This document shows, piece by piece, positions 1 to 6,216 of a DNA stretch of 8,794 nucleotides; positions within the stretch are counted from its first letter, which is position 1, and each line of letters starts with the position of its first letter. Under the pieces are notes generated by a model. That model had not been told where the DNA came from, searched no databases, and worked only from the letters and a program-made list of their open reading frames with translations. A program made the position numbers and the translations under genes. Origin of the DNA: Synechococcales cyanobacterium PMM_0002 (GTDB lineage Bacteria > Cyanobacteriota > Cyanobacteriia > Elainellales > Elainellaceae); NCBI GenBank assembly GCA_949127925.1, contig CASBQX010000327.1, positions 1 to 8,794 of the forward strand, written 5' to 3'.

Positions 1-430
1 ACGAAGTATTTCTATTGGGGCTGAGTTGAGCATTGTCGAGATAGATATAATTACAAAATAGCAGAATTGGCTGCATCTTTTTTAGAGATAAATTAAAGTC
101 TCGATCTCATCGTTAGGCAATCGCCATAGTCATATAGAAATTGCAGATAGTTATCTGTCAATCAATCCTGTCGGTAGACTCTGTAGGTCAATAATTTAGA
201 TCTTAAATCAAAAAATATTCAGGACTGTTTACAATGAGCAATTGAGTAGTTCTACGCATTCTAAAATACTGCTACTATTGTTATTACTCTAAATACACAC
301 AGTTGATTGAAAAACTGATGTCTGGATTGGTCTGCCCAGCAGGCGATGAACAGGTTCAGATTTAGATTTTAACGGTGTCGCTTGATAGATTCAGGATGCT
401 ACTACGTATAGGGTGCAACTTTAATAAGTT
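1..430. other. AT-rich intergenic region upstream of the GCHII-like gene
   Basis: No reading frame of useful length or recognisable protein is seen on either strand, and there is no tRNA-like fold that I can identify. The stretch is clearly richer in A and T than the genes that follow and has frequent stops in all frames. A 6-base inverted repeat, CAGATA at 144-149 and TATCTG at 152-157, could be a protein-binding site but could also be chance in AT-rich DNA. The stretch probably contains the promoter and leader of the gene at 431. The upstream neighbour lies outside the window. Confidence 0.6.
382..410 (+). promoter_or_regulatory. Weak candidate promoter for the GCHII-like gene
   Basis: TTGATA (382-387) resembles a -35 box. 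Seventeen bases later CGTATA (405-410) is a poor -10 match; TACGTA (403-408) is the alternative with a 15-base spacer. The position is plausible, about 20 bases before the ATG at 431, but would leave a very short leader. No clear Shine-Dalgarno precedes the ATG, which is common in cyanobacteria. Offered only as a candidate. Confidence 0.25.
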
Positions 431-1690
431 ATGAAAGACGCACAGCCCAAGTCAAAGCAAAAGCATATCATTTTGACCTCGCATCATAATGGCGTGGGAG
501 CGAAAATCGATCCGCTGCACTGGGGGTCGGCAGATCCTCGCGATCGCGGTCCAGTGATTGGTTCAGTTCGCAGTCAGGCTAATCGCAACGTGATTGGCAC
601 GCATGGAGGCTCCTACAGCGTTTACCGAGCGCTAGCGGTAGCGAGTGGCGTGCTCGATCCCAATCACTTGGCCGACCTCACCAACACCGCTCCGACGATC
701 CGGATTGGGCCTCATCCTAGTTGGGCTGATCCCGACCGAATTGTTTCCCTCGACCCGTGGGGGGCGATCGCTGGCGAAGTGTTTGCACCGCTGTATCCAG
801 TAGAGTACGACATTCGCCCCACAATCGCCATCACCCGTGCCCACATTCAAATCCCTGAACTCAAAGACGAAATTGCCGCCGGACGCCTGCACGTCGATGG
901 GCATCTGCTCAAAAGTGACGGCAACTTGCTGGTGACCAAGGCTTCGATTGATCCCGTCTGGTATCTGCCCGGTTTAGCCAAACGGCTAGAGGTAGACGAA
1001 TGGGAACTGCGGCGGATTTTGTTTCAGCAAACAGGCGGCATGTTTCCTGAGCTGGTCACTCGCCCCGACTTAAAGGTGTTTCTGCCCCCCATCGGCGGCA
1101 CAACTGTTTATATTGTGGGCGATGAATCTAGCTTGGCAGACCCAACCAAACCCCTGGCGGTGCGGGTACACGATGAATGCAATGGCTCCGACGTATTTGG
1201 CTCCGATATCTGCACCTGCCGACCCTATCTAGTCCACGGGATTGAGGTGTGTATCCAAACGGCGCAAGCAGGCGGAGCGGGCGTGATTGTCTACTGCCGC
1301 AAGGAAGGCCGCGCCTTGGGTGAGGTGACCAAGTTCTTGGTCTACAATGCCCGCAAACGCCAGGAAGGAGGCGATCGCGCTGATGCCTACTTCCTGCGCA
1401 CCGAATGTGTAGCGGGCGTGCAGGATATGCGTTTTCAGGAGCTAATGCCCGACGTGCTGCACTGGCTGGGGATTACCAAGATCGACCGCTTGGTGTCGAT
1501 GAGCAACATGAAATATGATGCCATCACCGGGGCGGGGATTGAAGTGGTGCAGCGAATTGCCATTCCACCTGAATTGGTGCCTGCCGATGCTCAAGTAGAA
1601 ATCGAAGCGAAAAAGGCGTCGGGCTACTACTCAGAAGATGGCGTGCTTGCAGCCGCAGAACTCGCCGATATTAAGGGGCGATCTTACTAG
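431..1690 (+). CDS. urc1: GTP cyclohydrolase II-like protein, URC1 type
   Basis: The C-terminal half (about residues 220-380) is a GTP cyclohydrolase II domain. HDEC at 247-250 and CTC at 261-263 supply the three zinc-binding cysteines (Cys250, Cys261, Cys263), matching C54, C65 and C67 of E. coli RibA. RKEGR (290-294) matches the RxEGR phosphate/GTP motif. Tyr305 in FLVYNAR and Arg334 in DMRF align with E. coli Tyr105 and Arg128. The N-terminal ~220 residues are not DHBP synthase, so this is not the usual cyanobacterial RibBA. Together with the 419-residue length and an SNMKYDAI segment (358-365) replacing the TNNPKK of true RibA, this indicates the URC1 branch. In the yeast URC pathway of uracil breakdown (via ribosylurea), URC1 acts with URC4 (DUF1688) and a uracil phosphoribosyltransferase. 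Neither partner is in this window. The protein is probably cytosolic. The family assignment is firm; the exact reaction is uncertain, and a riboflavin role cannot be excluded from sequence alone. Confidence 0.9.
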   Translation: MKDAQPKSKQKHIILTSHHNGVGAKIDPLHWGSADPRDRGPVIGSVRSQANRNVIGTHGGSYSVYRALAVASGVLDPNHLADLTNTAPTIRIGPHPSWADPDRIVSLDPWGAIAGEVFAPLYPVEYDIRPTIAITRAHIQIPELKDEIAAGRLHVDGHLLKSDGNLLVTKASIDPVWYLPGLAKRLEVDEWELRRILFQQTGGMFPELVTRPDLKVFLPPIGGTTVYIVGDESSLADPTKPLAVRVHDECNGSDVFGSDICTCRPYLVHGIEVCIQTAQAGGAGVIVYCRKEGRALGEVTKFLVYNARKRQEGGDRADAYFLRTECVAGVQDMRFQELMPDVLHWLGITKIDRLVSMSNMKYDAITGAGIEVVQRIAIPPELVPADAQVEIEAKKASGYYSEDGVLAAAELADIKGRSY

Positions 1691-1711
1691 TAGTCTGAGG
1701 CGTAAATCTAC

Positions 1712-1769
1712 CTACCGTTCTTAGTGCAGGCTTCCAGCCTGCGCGGGCAAGATGCCCGCCCTACGGTAG
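1712..1769. repeat. Compound inverted repeat: two tandem hairpins inside an outer stem
   Basis: Outer arms CTACCGT (1712-1718) and ACGGTAG (1763-1769) enclose two adjoining perfect hairpins. The first is GCAGGCT-TCC-AGCCTGC (1726-1742). The second is GCGGGCA-AGA-TGCCCGC (1743-1759). Each has a 7-bp, GC-rich stem and a 3-base loop, so the unit can fold as a cloverleaf. From memory, these two hairpin motifs recur as dispersed intergenic repeats in many cyanobacterial genomes; I could not check this here. It lies between two convergent genes (ends at 1690 and 1895), where it could also act as a bidirectional transcription block. It lacks the T-run of a standard intrinsic terminator. Confidence 0.7.
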
Positions 1770-1780
1770 CTAAACTTGCG

Positions 1781-1800
1781 CCGTCTTCTACTAGAGACGG
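1781..1800. terminator. Possible terminator hairpin between convergent genes
   Basis: CCGTCT (1781-1786) and AGACGG (1795-1800) form a 6-bp stem with an 8-base loop, followed by TCTTGCT. It sits about 90 bases past the stop of the GCHII-like gene. The tail is only weakly T-rich, so terminator function is an inference from position. The rest of the gap to 1894 shows no gene. Confidence 0.3.
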
Positions 1801-1894
1801 TCTTGCTAGAGACTGTGGCTTAAATGACCTGCCGTCAGTGACTAGGAGGGCTTGGCAACCCCAGGCCCTTGCCCCAGAATAACGAATTTTGTGT

Positions 1895-2485
1895 CTACTG
1901 AGAGCTAACAGGCAGTTTGGGTTGGGTTCTGCGAAGACCGAGCCGCTGAGACGTCAGAGGCAGTTTAACGCGAAATACCGTGATGCGATTGATTGGCAGC
2001 CGCTCATGAAATTCTTCCAATAGACAGCGACGAGATCTGTAAACGTCTAGTAGGGCCAAACCCACGCCCATCAAGAACACCAGGATGCCTGCGATAAACA
2101 GGTACAGCGACAGGGTAACTAGCCAATCCCAATCAATTAACGTGCGCAGCGCCAGCAGGCCAGTATTGCTCAACAGCAGCAGTAGGGCTACATAGGTAGC
2201 CAGCATACTGGTCTGGCTAATTCGGTAGCGCTGCCGTAGATGTTGCTGCTGCATTTTGAGCTGGCCAGCGCGTTCTCGTCGGGCACTAGACGGCACATAG
2301 TGGCGGGAGGTACTCGGGAAAACATCCGCTGCAATAAATGCTTCTTGCAGTGGATCGATGCCGTCAAACAACGTCTGTACGTCCCGATTCAAGCACCGCA
2401 GCTGTTGATCAATGCCGATATGCCGGGTCAATATGGCCAGCAGCACTAGGCTACAGGCGATCGCCATTAGCACCGAGTTGAGCAC
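1895..2485 (-). CDS. DUF2721 family membrane protein, N-terminus interrupted by an upstream in-frame TAG
   Basis: A protein of unknown function that matches the cyanobacterial DUF2721 pattern as I know it. A first membrane helix (residues about 2-19) is followed by RHIGIDQQLRCLNRD (21-35), a charged stretch with QLKMQQQHLRQRYR (75-88), and two further hydrophobic helices at about 94-113 and 121-147. The tail is basic. The longest uninterrupted frame begins at a GTG (2485) with no Shine-Dalgarno before it. In the same frame upstream, an ATG at 2521 has a good ribosome site, but codon 5 after it is TAG. The residues between the TAG and the GTG (TSQLIQL) look like the normal family N-terminus, so the intact protein would be 208 codons. 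As it stands the gene may be translated from GTG without the first 12 codons, be a fresh pseudogene, or reflect a base-call error. It is inferred to lie in the cytoplasmic or thylakoid membrane. Confidence 0.75.
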   Translation of the reverse strand: MLNSVLMAIACSLVLLAILTRHIGIDQQLRCLNRDVQTLFDGIDPLQEAFIAADVFPSTSRHYVPSSARRERAGQLKMQQQHLRQRYRISQTSMLATYVALLLLLSNTGLLALRTLIDWDWLVTLSLYLFIAGILVFLMGVGLALLDVYRSRRCLLEEFHERLPINRITVFRVKLPLTSQRLGLRRTQPKLPVSSQ

Positions 2486-2521
2486 GAGCTGAATTAACTG
2501 GCTGGTCTAATCTATGCTCAT
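2486..2521 (-). other. In-frame leader codons with ATG start and premature TAG (codon 5)
   Basis: Read on the minus strand from 2521, the codons are ATG AGC ATA GAT TAG ACC AGC and then CAG TTA ATT CAG CTC, running without a frame change into the GTG at 2485. The peptide is MSID, stop, TSQLIQL. The stop is at 2507-2509. From memory, family members start in the style of MSxxQTxQLIQLxLNS, so the TAG falls where a Gln (CAG) would be expected: a single C-to-T change on the coding strand. The frame and stop are seen directly; the ancestral CAG is inferred. Confidence 0.7.
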
Positions 2522-2528
2522 TTAACTG

Positions 2529-2534
2529 TCCTTT
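2529..2534 (-). promoter_or_regulatory. Ribosome binding site for the ATG at 2521
   Basis: AAAGGA on the minus strand ends 7 bases before the ATG at 2521, an optimal spacing. The downstream GTG at 2485 has nothing comparable. This supports the ATG as the original start of the DUF2721 gene and makes the TAG at codon 5 more striking. Confidence 0.6.
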
Positions 2535-2549
2535 CAGAGGAAACTTCCA

Positions 2550-2583
2550 GGGCTTTAGGGGAGGTTATTGGGATCTAAAGCCC
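2550..2583 (-). promoter_or_regulatory. Inverted repeat in the probable 5' leader of the DUF2721 gene
   Basis: Perfect 9-bp arms, GGGCTTTAG and CTAAAGCCC on either strand (2550-2558 and 2575-2583), flank a 16-base loop. The element lies between the candidate promoter and the ribosome site and has no T-run on the minus strand. It therefore looks more like a leader hairpin or operator than a terminator. Its role is unknown. Confidence 0.5.
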
Positions 2584-2606
2584 AATGGAAGCACTAGCTG
2601 AGAAGT

Positions 2607-2635
2607 AGTATAGTATTTTTGTACTAATTCGTCTA
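2607..2635 (-). promoter_or_regulatory. Candidate promoter for the DUF2721 gene
   Basis: On the minus strand TATACT (2607-2612) matches the -10 consensus at five of six positions. TAGACG (2630-2635) is a partial -35 box with exactly 17 bases between. Transcription would begin near 2600 and run through the leader hairpin to the ATG at 2521. The rest of the gap to 2729 holds no gene. Confidence 0.45.
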
Positions 2636-2729
2636 GTCTGTGAGGATGGTTTGTGATCAAAGAGCGTCGCTCAGCCTAGCATTCTAATCTCTGGGATCAT
2701 GCAGCCTGTTTCTCCGGATGCGCCTATCG

Positions 2730-3110
2730 TTACATGGGCTGCCCTACCAGCTGTTGACAGCCCTCTAAGCCAAGGGATGGATCTTGCTGGTAGGTCAGTG
2801 TGGGCGTCCAAACCTGTACCGTGCGGTCAGCTTTAATTTCGTAGAGATACTTCACCTGTGGGTCGAAGCGAATCCCTACCTTTAAGTTAGAAAAGTCATC
2901 TTCACAAATCTCAAAGCCAAATCGCACCACAATTTGGGCGGTCAAGCATTCTGGCGTGTCGGCAGATTTCCCAGAGGCACCGCGCTCCTGCCAAAAGGTA
3001 TCCAAAAAGGGAGTTAGAATTGGCAGCATTCGTTCAGGGCTACCATTCCGACTGGCAAAGATCACGACTGGGTTGCCCTCAACAATGATGTGGCAGGGTG
3101 TGGTAGGCAT
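2730..3110 (-). CDS. Small hypothetical protein, conserved-looking, 126 residues
   Basis: I do not recognise a named domain, although the sequence has the feel of a conserved cyanobacterial protein. It starts MPTTPCHIIVEGNPVVIFAS and has a compact, mixed alpha/beta composition. A central ECLTAQIVVRFGFEICEDDF segment contains two cysteines, and a Trp/Tyr-containing C-terminal part follows. There is no signal peptide or membrane helix, so it is probably cytosolic. The frame opens at an ATG at 3116, but the ATG two codons later (3110) is preferred: AAGAGG (3117-3122 on the plus map) lies six bases before it, whereas it directly abuts the first ATG. It is read in the same direction as larB, 231 bases downstream of it, so a shared transcript is possible but not implied. 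Confidence 0.7.
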   Translation of the reverse strand: MPTTPCHIIVEGNPVVIFASRNGSPERMLPILTPFLDTFWQERGASGKSADTPECLTAQIVVRFGFEICEDDFSNLKVGIRFDPQVKYLYEIKADRTVQVWTPTLTYQQDPSLGLEGCQQLVGQPM

Positions 3111-3187
3111 GAGCATCCTCTTGATGACATTAGATAGATTAACCCCTCAGGACGCGGGCTTCAACGGGTAAATTAACGGATATGGCA

Positions 3188-3221
3188 GTTTTCAGATGAA
3201 TGAAGTTTTCAGATGAATGAA
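3188..3221. repeat. Perfect 17-base tandem duplication
   Basis: GTTTTCAGATGAATGAA occurs twice in direct succession (3188-3204 and 3205-3221) in the gap between larB and the small hypothetical gene. It is non-coding and looks like a recent replication-slippage or duplication event. Confidence 0.85.
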
Positions 3222-3249
3222 GGCCATCACAGATTCCAGAACGCGGGAA

Positions 3250-3269
3250 CAAGGAGCTTAAGCCCCTTG
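3250..3269 (-). terminator. Near-perfect palindrome downstream of larB, possible terminator
   Basis: On the minus strand the RNA would read CAAGGGGC, UUAA, GCUCCUUG: an 8-bp stem with one G-U pair and a 4-base loop, about 70 bases after the larB stop. On the plus strand the same site has an A-C mismatch, so the fold favours minus-strand RNA, the direction of the flanking genes. It is followed only by UUCCC, so it is not a textbook intrinsic terminator. It could instead be an operator for the small gene downstream. Confidence 0.4.
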
Positions 3270-3341
3270 GCTGTATTGCACCGAAGTGAGAAAGGCTATG
3301 TCGCTGAAGGCAAGCGGTTGAATGGACGGTGATTTCTGCCC

Positions 3342-4127
3342 TTACCCGGCTGAAGATCTGTCTATTTTCTGAGCGGTTCGTAAAATTTGTCCAGCCAAAA
3401 TAGCGGCTCCAAAGCCGTTGTCAATATTAACAACAGCAACCCCAGCAGCACAGGAGTTGAGCATGGTGAGCAAAGGGGCTAAGCCGTTGAAGCTGGCTCC
3501 GTAGCCAACGCTAGTCGGAACGGCTATTACCGGACAATCGGCTAATCCGGCGACAACGCTGGGCAGTGCTCCCTCCATGCCCGCTACGACAATCAGCACG
3601 TCGGCGGATTGAATCACATGACGGTTGTTTAGCAGGCGATGAATGCCTGCCACCCCGACATCCCACAATCGCTCAACGCGAAAGCCAGATAGCTCGGCTG
3701 TGATGGCGGCTTCTTCGGCAACGGGCAAATCGGCGGTGCCTGCGGACAGCAGGGTAATGGTACCGGGACGGTGGGGCACCAAGTTGAGGGGGGCGATCGC
3801 ACAAATTTTGGCCATCTGGTAATAGATGAGCGCTGGAATCCGCGATCGCAGCCCCTCATATACCTCTGGTTCCACCCGCGTCACCATCACTACCGGGCTA
3901 CGCTGACGCATCACTTCAACAATTTGCACGATTTGGTCGGGCGTTTTCCCAGAACCCCACACGGCTTCTGGGAAGCCCGTTCGCAGGGTGCGGTGATGGT
4001 CAATTTTGGCAAAGTCGCCGACTGGCTCAAAGTCGAAGTGTTTCAACTTGTCGAGGGCTACGTCAGGACTGACTTGTCCTTGAGCAACAGCATTGAGGAG
4101 ATCACGCAGAGCTTCGGGGTTGGACAC
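3342..4127 (-). CDS. larB: LarB, nickel-pincer cofactor biosynthesis carboxylase/hydrolase
   Basis: LarB starts synthesis of the nickel-pincer nucleotide cofactor. It carboxylates the pyridinium ring of nicotinic acid adenine dinucleotide and releases AMP, giving the bis-carboxylated mononucleotide used by LarE and LarC. Evidence: a helical N-terminal region (1-40), then the family signature HHRTLRTGFPEAVWGSGKTP (44-63), then a PurE-like alpha/beta domain with DVLIVVAGMEGALPSVVAGL (176-195) and PTSVGYGASFNGLAPLLTML (204-223). SCAAGVAVVNIDNGFGAA (225-242) contains Cys226, which I align with the reactive cysteine (Cys221) of Lactobacillus plantarum LarB. The length of 261 is normal. The start is a GTG without an obvious Shine-Dalgarno; no better start is available and the N-terminus fits the family. 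larC and larE are not in the window. The protein is cytosolic, and its client is lactate racemase or another LarA-like enzyme encoded elsewhere. Confidence 0.95.
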   Translation of the reverse strand: MSNPEALRDLLNAVAQGQVSPDVALDKLKHFDFEPVGDFAKIDHHRTLRTGFPEAVWGSGKTPDQIVQIVEVMRQRSPVVMVTRVEPEVYEGLRSRIPALIYYQMAKICAIAPLNLVPHRPGTITLLSAGTADLPVAEEAAITAELSGFRVERLWDVGVAGIHRLLNNRHVIQSADVLIVVAGMEGALPSVVAGLADCPVIAVPTSVGYGASFNGLAPLLTMLNSCAAGVAVVNIDNGFGAAILAGQILRTAQKIDRSSAG

Positions 4128-4168
4128 AGGACAGAGGTAAAAGGAATACAGGTTAAGTCTTAGTGTAA

Positions 4169-4211
4169 AGCTTTGATTTCTCGGATGTTTTGCAGACCAG
4201 AAATCAAAGCT
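4169..4211. promoter_or_regulatory. 13-bp perfect inverted repeat between the GH57 gene and larB
   Basis: AGCTTTGATTTCT (4169-4181) and AGAAATCAAAGCT (4199-4211) are exact reverse complements separated by 17 bases. The element lies after the GH57 stop and about 42 bases before the larB start, on the shared minus-strand direction. It is too AT-rich for a classical terminator but long enough to be a real RNA stem or a paired operator. It overlaps a second palindrome at its 4211 end. Confidence 0.6.
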
Positions 4212-4223
4212 GTTTGAAACAGC
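4209..4223. promoter_or_regulatory. 15-base palindrome overlapping the longer stem
   Basis: GCTGTTT-G-AAACAGC is a perfect palindrome around a single central base. As RNA it would form six pairs with a 3-base loop. On the minus strand it is followed by TTTGATTTCT, which is U-rich, so it could terminate the GH57 transcript. It shares three bases with the 13-bp stem next to it, so the two folds compete. A smaller GTCAG-CT-CTGAC repeat lies at 4231-4242. Confidence 0.45.
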
Positions 4224-4263
4224 GCCTTAAGTCAGCTCTGACGAGGTCTTTTCTGGCGAGGTT

Positions 4264-5853
4264 TTACAGCGGTCGGTAGACGCGATAGTTCACGTTGGGG
4301 AAGATATTGTCGATCGCTTCTACCTTTTGCAGCCAGCCCGAATCAACTTTGCCTTCTAGCAGGTCATCGCGCAATTTGTTGAACCGCATCAGGTGCGATC
4401 GCGTCCGTCTGATGGCGTAGGGCACCATGGTTCCGGTACGCATAATGAACGCCCAGTCCGACGATTGAGCCAGCAGCAGCTCTCGGGCAGCTTGGTTGAG
4501 GGCGCGCCACTCCAAATCATCAGCGGGTTCTCGCTTTGCTAGGTCAATCATCCGTTCTGTGGCTTTATGCAGATGGGGATAAATCCAGGCGTTCGTTTCG
4601 TTTAACCAATATTCATGGAAGCCTTTGTAGCCCCAGCTCGACTGCGATGGGCGGCACACCTGCTGCTGGGGATTGGTTTGCAAGTAATCGGCCAGGTGGG
4701 TCATTTCATAGGTGCTTTGGTCAAACCACGACTTGCGGAACAGGTAGTCGATAAACCAAGGCCCTTCGTACCACCAATGGCCAAACAGCTCGGCGTCGTA
4801 GGGCGAGACAATAATCGGCGGGCGCTGCATGATGCTGTGCAGGTGCTGCACCTGGCGCTCCCGGTTATACATAAAGTTGCTGGCATGTTCAGCCGCCTTT
4901 TCCCGCGCCCAGTATGGATCGTATAGGGCTTTATCACTCAGCCCTAACCCCTTACCCGTAATCTTGTGGTACTTGATTCCCACATTTTTGCGCTGGCCGT
5001 TGGGCATCACGTAGGGCTTGATGTATTCATATTCTGCATCCCAGCCCAAATCGCGGTAGAACTCGCGGTATTCAGCCGCGCCGGGGTATCCCACTTCCGA
5101 GGACCACACCTGTTGAGACGATTCGTGATCGCGGCCAAAGGCAGCCGTACCCGCCTCGGTAAAGATCGGGGCATAGGTGCCAAATCGAGGCCGAGGGCGA
5201 GCATAGAGAATGCCGTGACCATCGGTAATGAAATAGCGCAACCCGGCATCGGCCAGCATCCGCTCTACCCCTTCATAGTAGGCACATTCGGGCAGCCAGA
5301 TGCCTTTGGGCGATCGCCCAAAGTTTTCTTCGTAGCTTTCGCACGCCACTTTAATTTGCGCCCAGACCGCCTCTGGGTACATTTTCATTAACGGTAGATA
5401 GCCATGCGTTGCGCCGCAGGTAATAATTTCTAGATTGTTGGTATCGACAAATTGTTTGAATACACCGACTAAATCGTGGTTGTGGCGTTCCCAGAACTGT
5501 CGGACGGTATTGAACTCTTCGGCATAGTGTTCGGCCAAATAGCGCAGATGCCCGTTGTGGCTGTTGCGATCGATCTCCATCTCAGCCAGTTCTTCTAGCT
5601 GCGCTAGGTGGCTGTCATAGCGCTCTTGGAGCAAGGGATCACGCAGCATGGCTACCAGTGGAGGTGTCATGCTCATCGTTAACTTAAAGTCTACCCCGTC
5701 CCGCTTTAACCCCTCAAACATCATCAGCAGGGGTACGTACGTTTCGGTGATGGCTTCGAATAGCCATTCTTCCTCAAGGACGTAATCGCTCTCGGGATGC
5801 CGCACGAAGGGCAAGTGAGCGTGAAGCACAAGGGCCAGATATCCAATACTCAT
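4264..5853 (-). CDS. Glycoside hydrolase family 57 / DUF1957 1,4-alpha-glucan branching enzyme
   Basis: This enzyme type cuts alpha-1,4-glucan chains and rejoins them as alpha-1,6 branches in glycogen synthesis, in the cytosol. The GH57 motifs are in order: HAHLPF (11-16), CGATHGYLPL (146-155), WLPECAYYEG (186-195) with nucleophile Glu189, SPYDAELFGHWW (350-361) with acid/base Asp353, and SSWGYKGFHEYWLN (405-418). A loop segment GHGILYARPRPRFGTYAPIF (212-231) with Tyr217 and Tyr227 corresponds to the flexible active-site loop of archaeal and Thermus GH57 branching enzymes. The helical C-terminal part (about 420-529) is the DUF1957 region. The length of 529 suits this clade and both catalytic residues are present, so it looks active. 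The ATG at 5853 begins MSIGYLALVLHAHLPF, with the first beta strand at the expected distance; no Shine-Dalgarno is clear. Cyanobacteria often also have the unrelated GH13 GlgB. The less likely alternative is a 4-alpha-glucanotransferase. Confidence 0.92.
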   Translation of the reverse strand: MSIGYLALVLHAHLPFVRHPESDYVLEEEWLFEAITETYVPLLMMFEGLKRDGVDFKLTMSMTPPLVAMLRDPLLQERYDSHLAQLEELAEMEIDRNSHNGHLRYLAEHYAEEFNTVRQFWERHNHDLVGVFKQFVDTNNLEIITCGATHGYLPLMKMYPEAVWAQIKVACESYEENFGRSPKGIWLPECAYYEGVERMLADAGLRYFITDGHGILYARPRPRFGTYAPIFTEAGTAAFGRDHESSQQVWSSEVGYPGAAEYREFYRDLGWDAEYEYIKPYVMPNGQRKNVGIKYHKITGKGLGLSDKALYDPYWAREKAAEHASNFMYNRERQVQHLHSIMQRPPIIVSPYDAELFGHWWYEGPWFIDYLFRKSWFDQSTYEMTHLADYLQTNPQQQVCRPSQSSWGYKGFHEYWLNETNAWIYPHLHKATERMIDLAKREPADDLEWRALNQAARELLLAQSSDWAFIMRTGTMVPYAIRRTRSHLMRFNKLRDDLLEGKVDSGWLQKVEAIDNIFPNVNYRVYRPL

Positions 5854-6216
5854 AAGGCTGACAGAAACGGGTGAAAGGCTAACAAACGAAAAGCTGATAA
5901 ACCGACTTAAACTAATGCCAAACTCAAATCCTTACTCAAATCCTTGTGACACCTGTACAACAAGCGATATAAGATTTGGATCTTGGCACCTGAAACAGCG
6001 AGTCTAAAAAATGCCCATTCTGGGGCTGTTCCTGAATTAAATTGATGGATTAACGTATCTACTTTGAATTTGCTTAACAATTTGTTTAATCGGCTTAATT
6101 TGCCCAGAGCGGGCAGCTTGTAACGAGATTGCTGGATAAAAAAACGATCCGCTCAAGCTATCTCCAAGTATCGTAGAGCAAAAGTTAATCACGCGATGGA
6201 TCAACTGGACTGAGTT
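5854..6216. other. Divergent intergenic region between the GH57 gene and the acidic-protein gene
   Basis: This 363-base stretch must hold the start signals for both flanking genes. I see no convincing -10/-35 pair. It contains a tandem 12-base repeat (5922-5945), a small inverted repeat AAGAT-TTGG-ATCTT (5971-5984) and a 5-bp hairpin TGCCC-AGAGC-GGGCA (6101-6115). A 62-codon minus-strand frame at 6037-6225 has no recognisable features and is not called a gene. Confidence 0.55.
5922..5945. repeat. Tandem 12-base direct repeat
   Basis: ACTCAAATCCTT is present twice back to back (5922-5933 and 5934-5945) about 70 bases upstream of the GH57 start. It could be a two-copy regulator site or simple slippage. 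Confidence 0.8.

Noticed and set aside
431..1690. Bifunctional RibBA of riboflavin synthesis
   Set aside because: The N-terminal half lacks DHBP synthase motifs and the C-terminal part carries URC1-type substitutions.
3771..4163. Plus-strand 130-codon frame antisense to larB
   Set aside because: It lies opposite the conserved LarB signature region, its product resembles no family, and it has no start signals.
4966..5391. Plus-strand 141-codon frame antisense to the GH57 gene
   Set aside because: The opposite strand carries intact GH57 motifs; this product is compositionally odd and unrecognisable.
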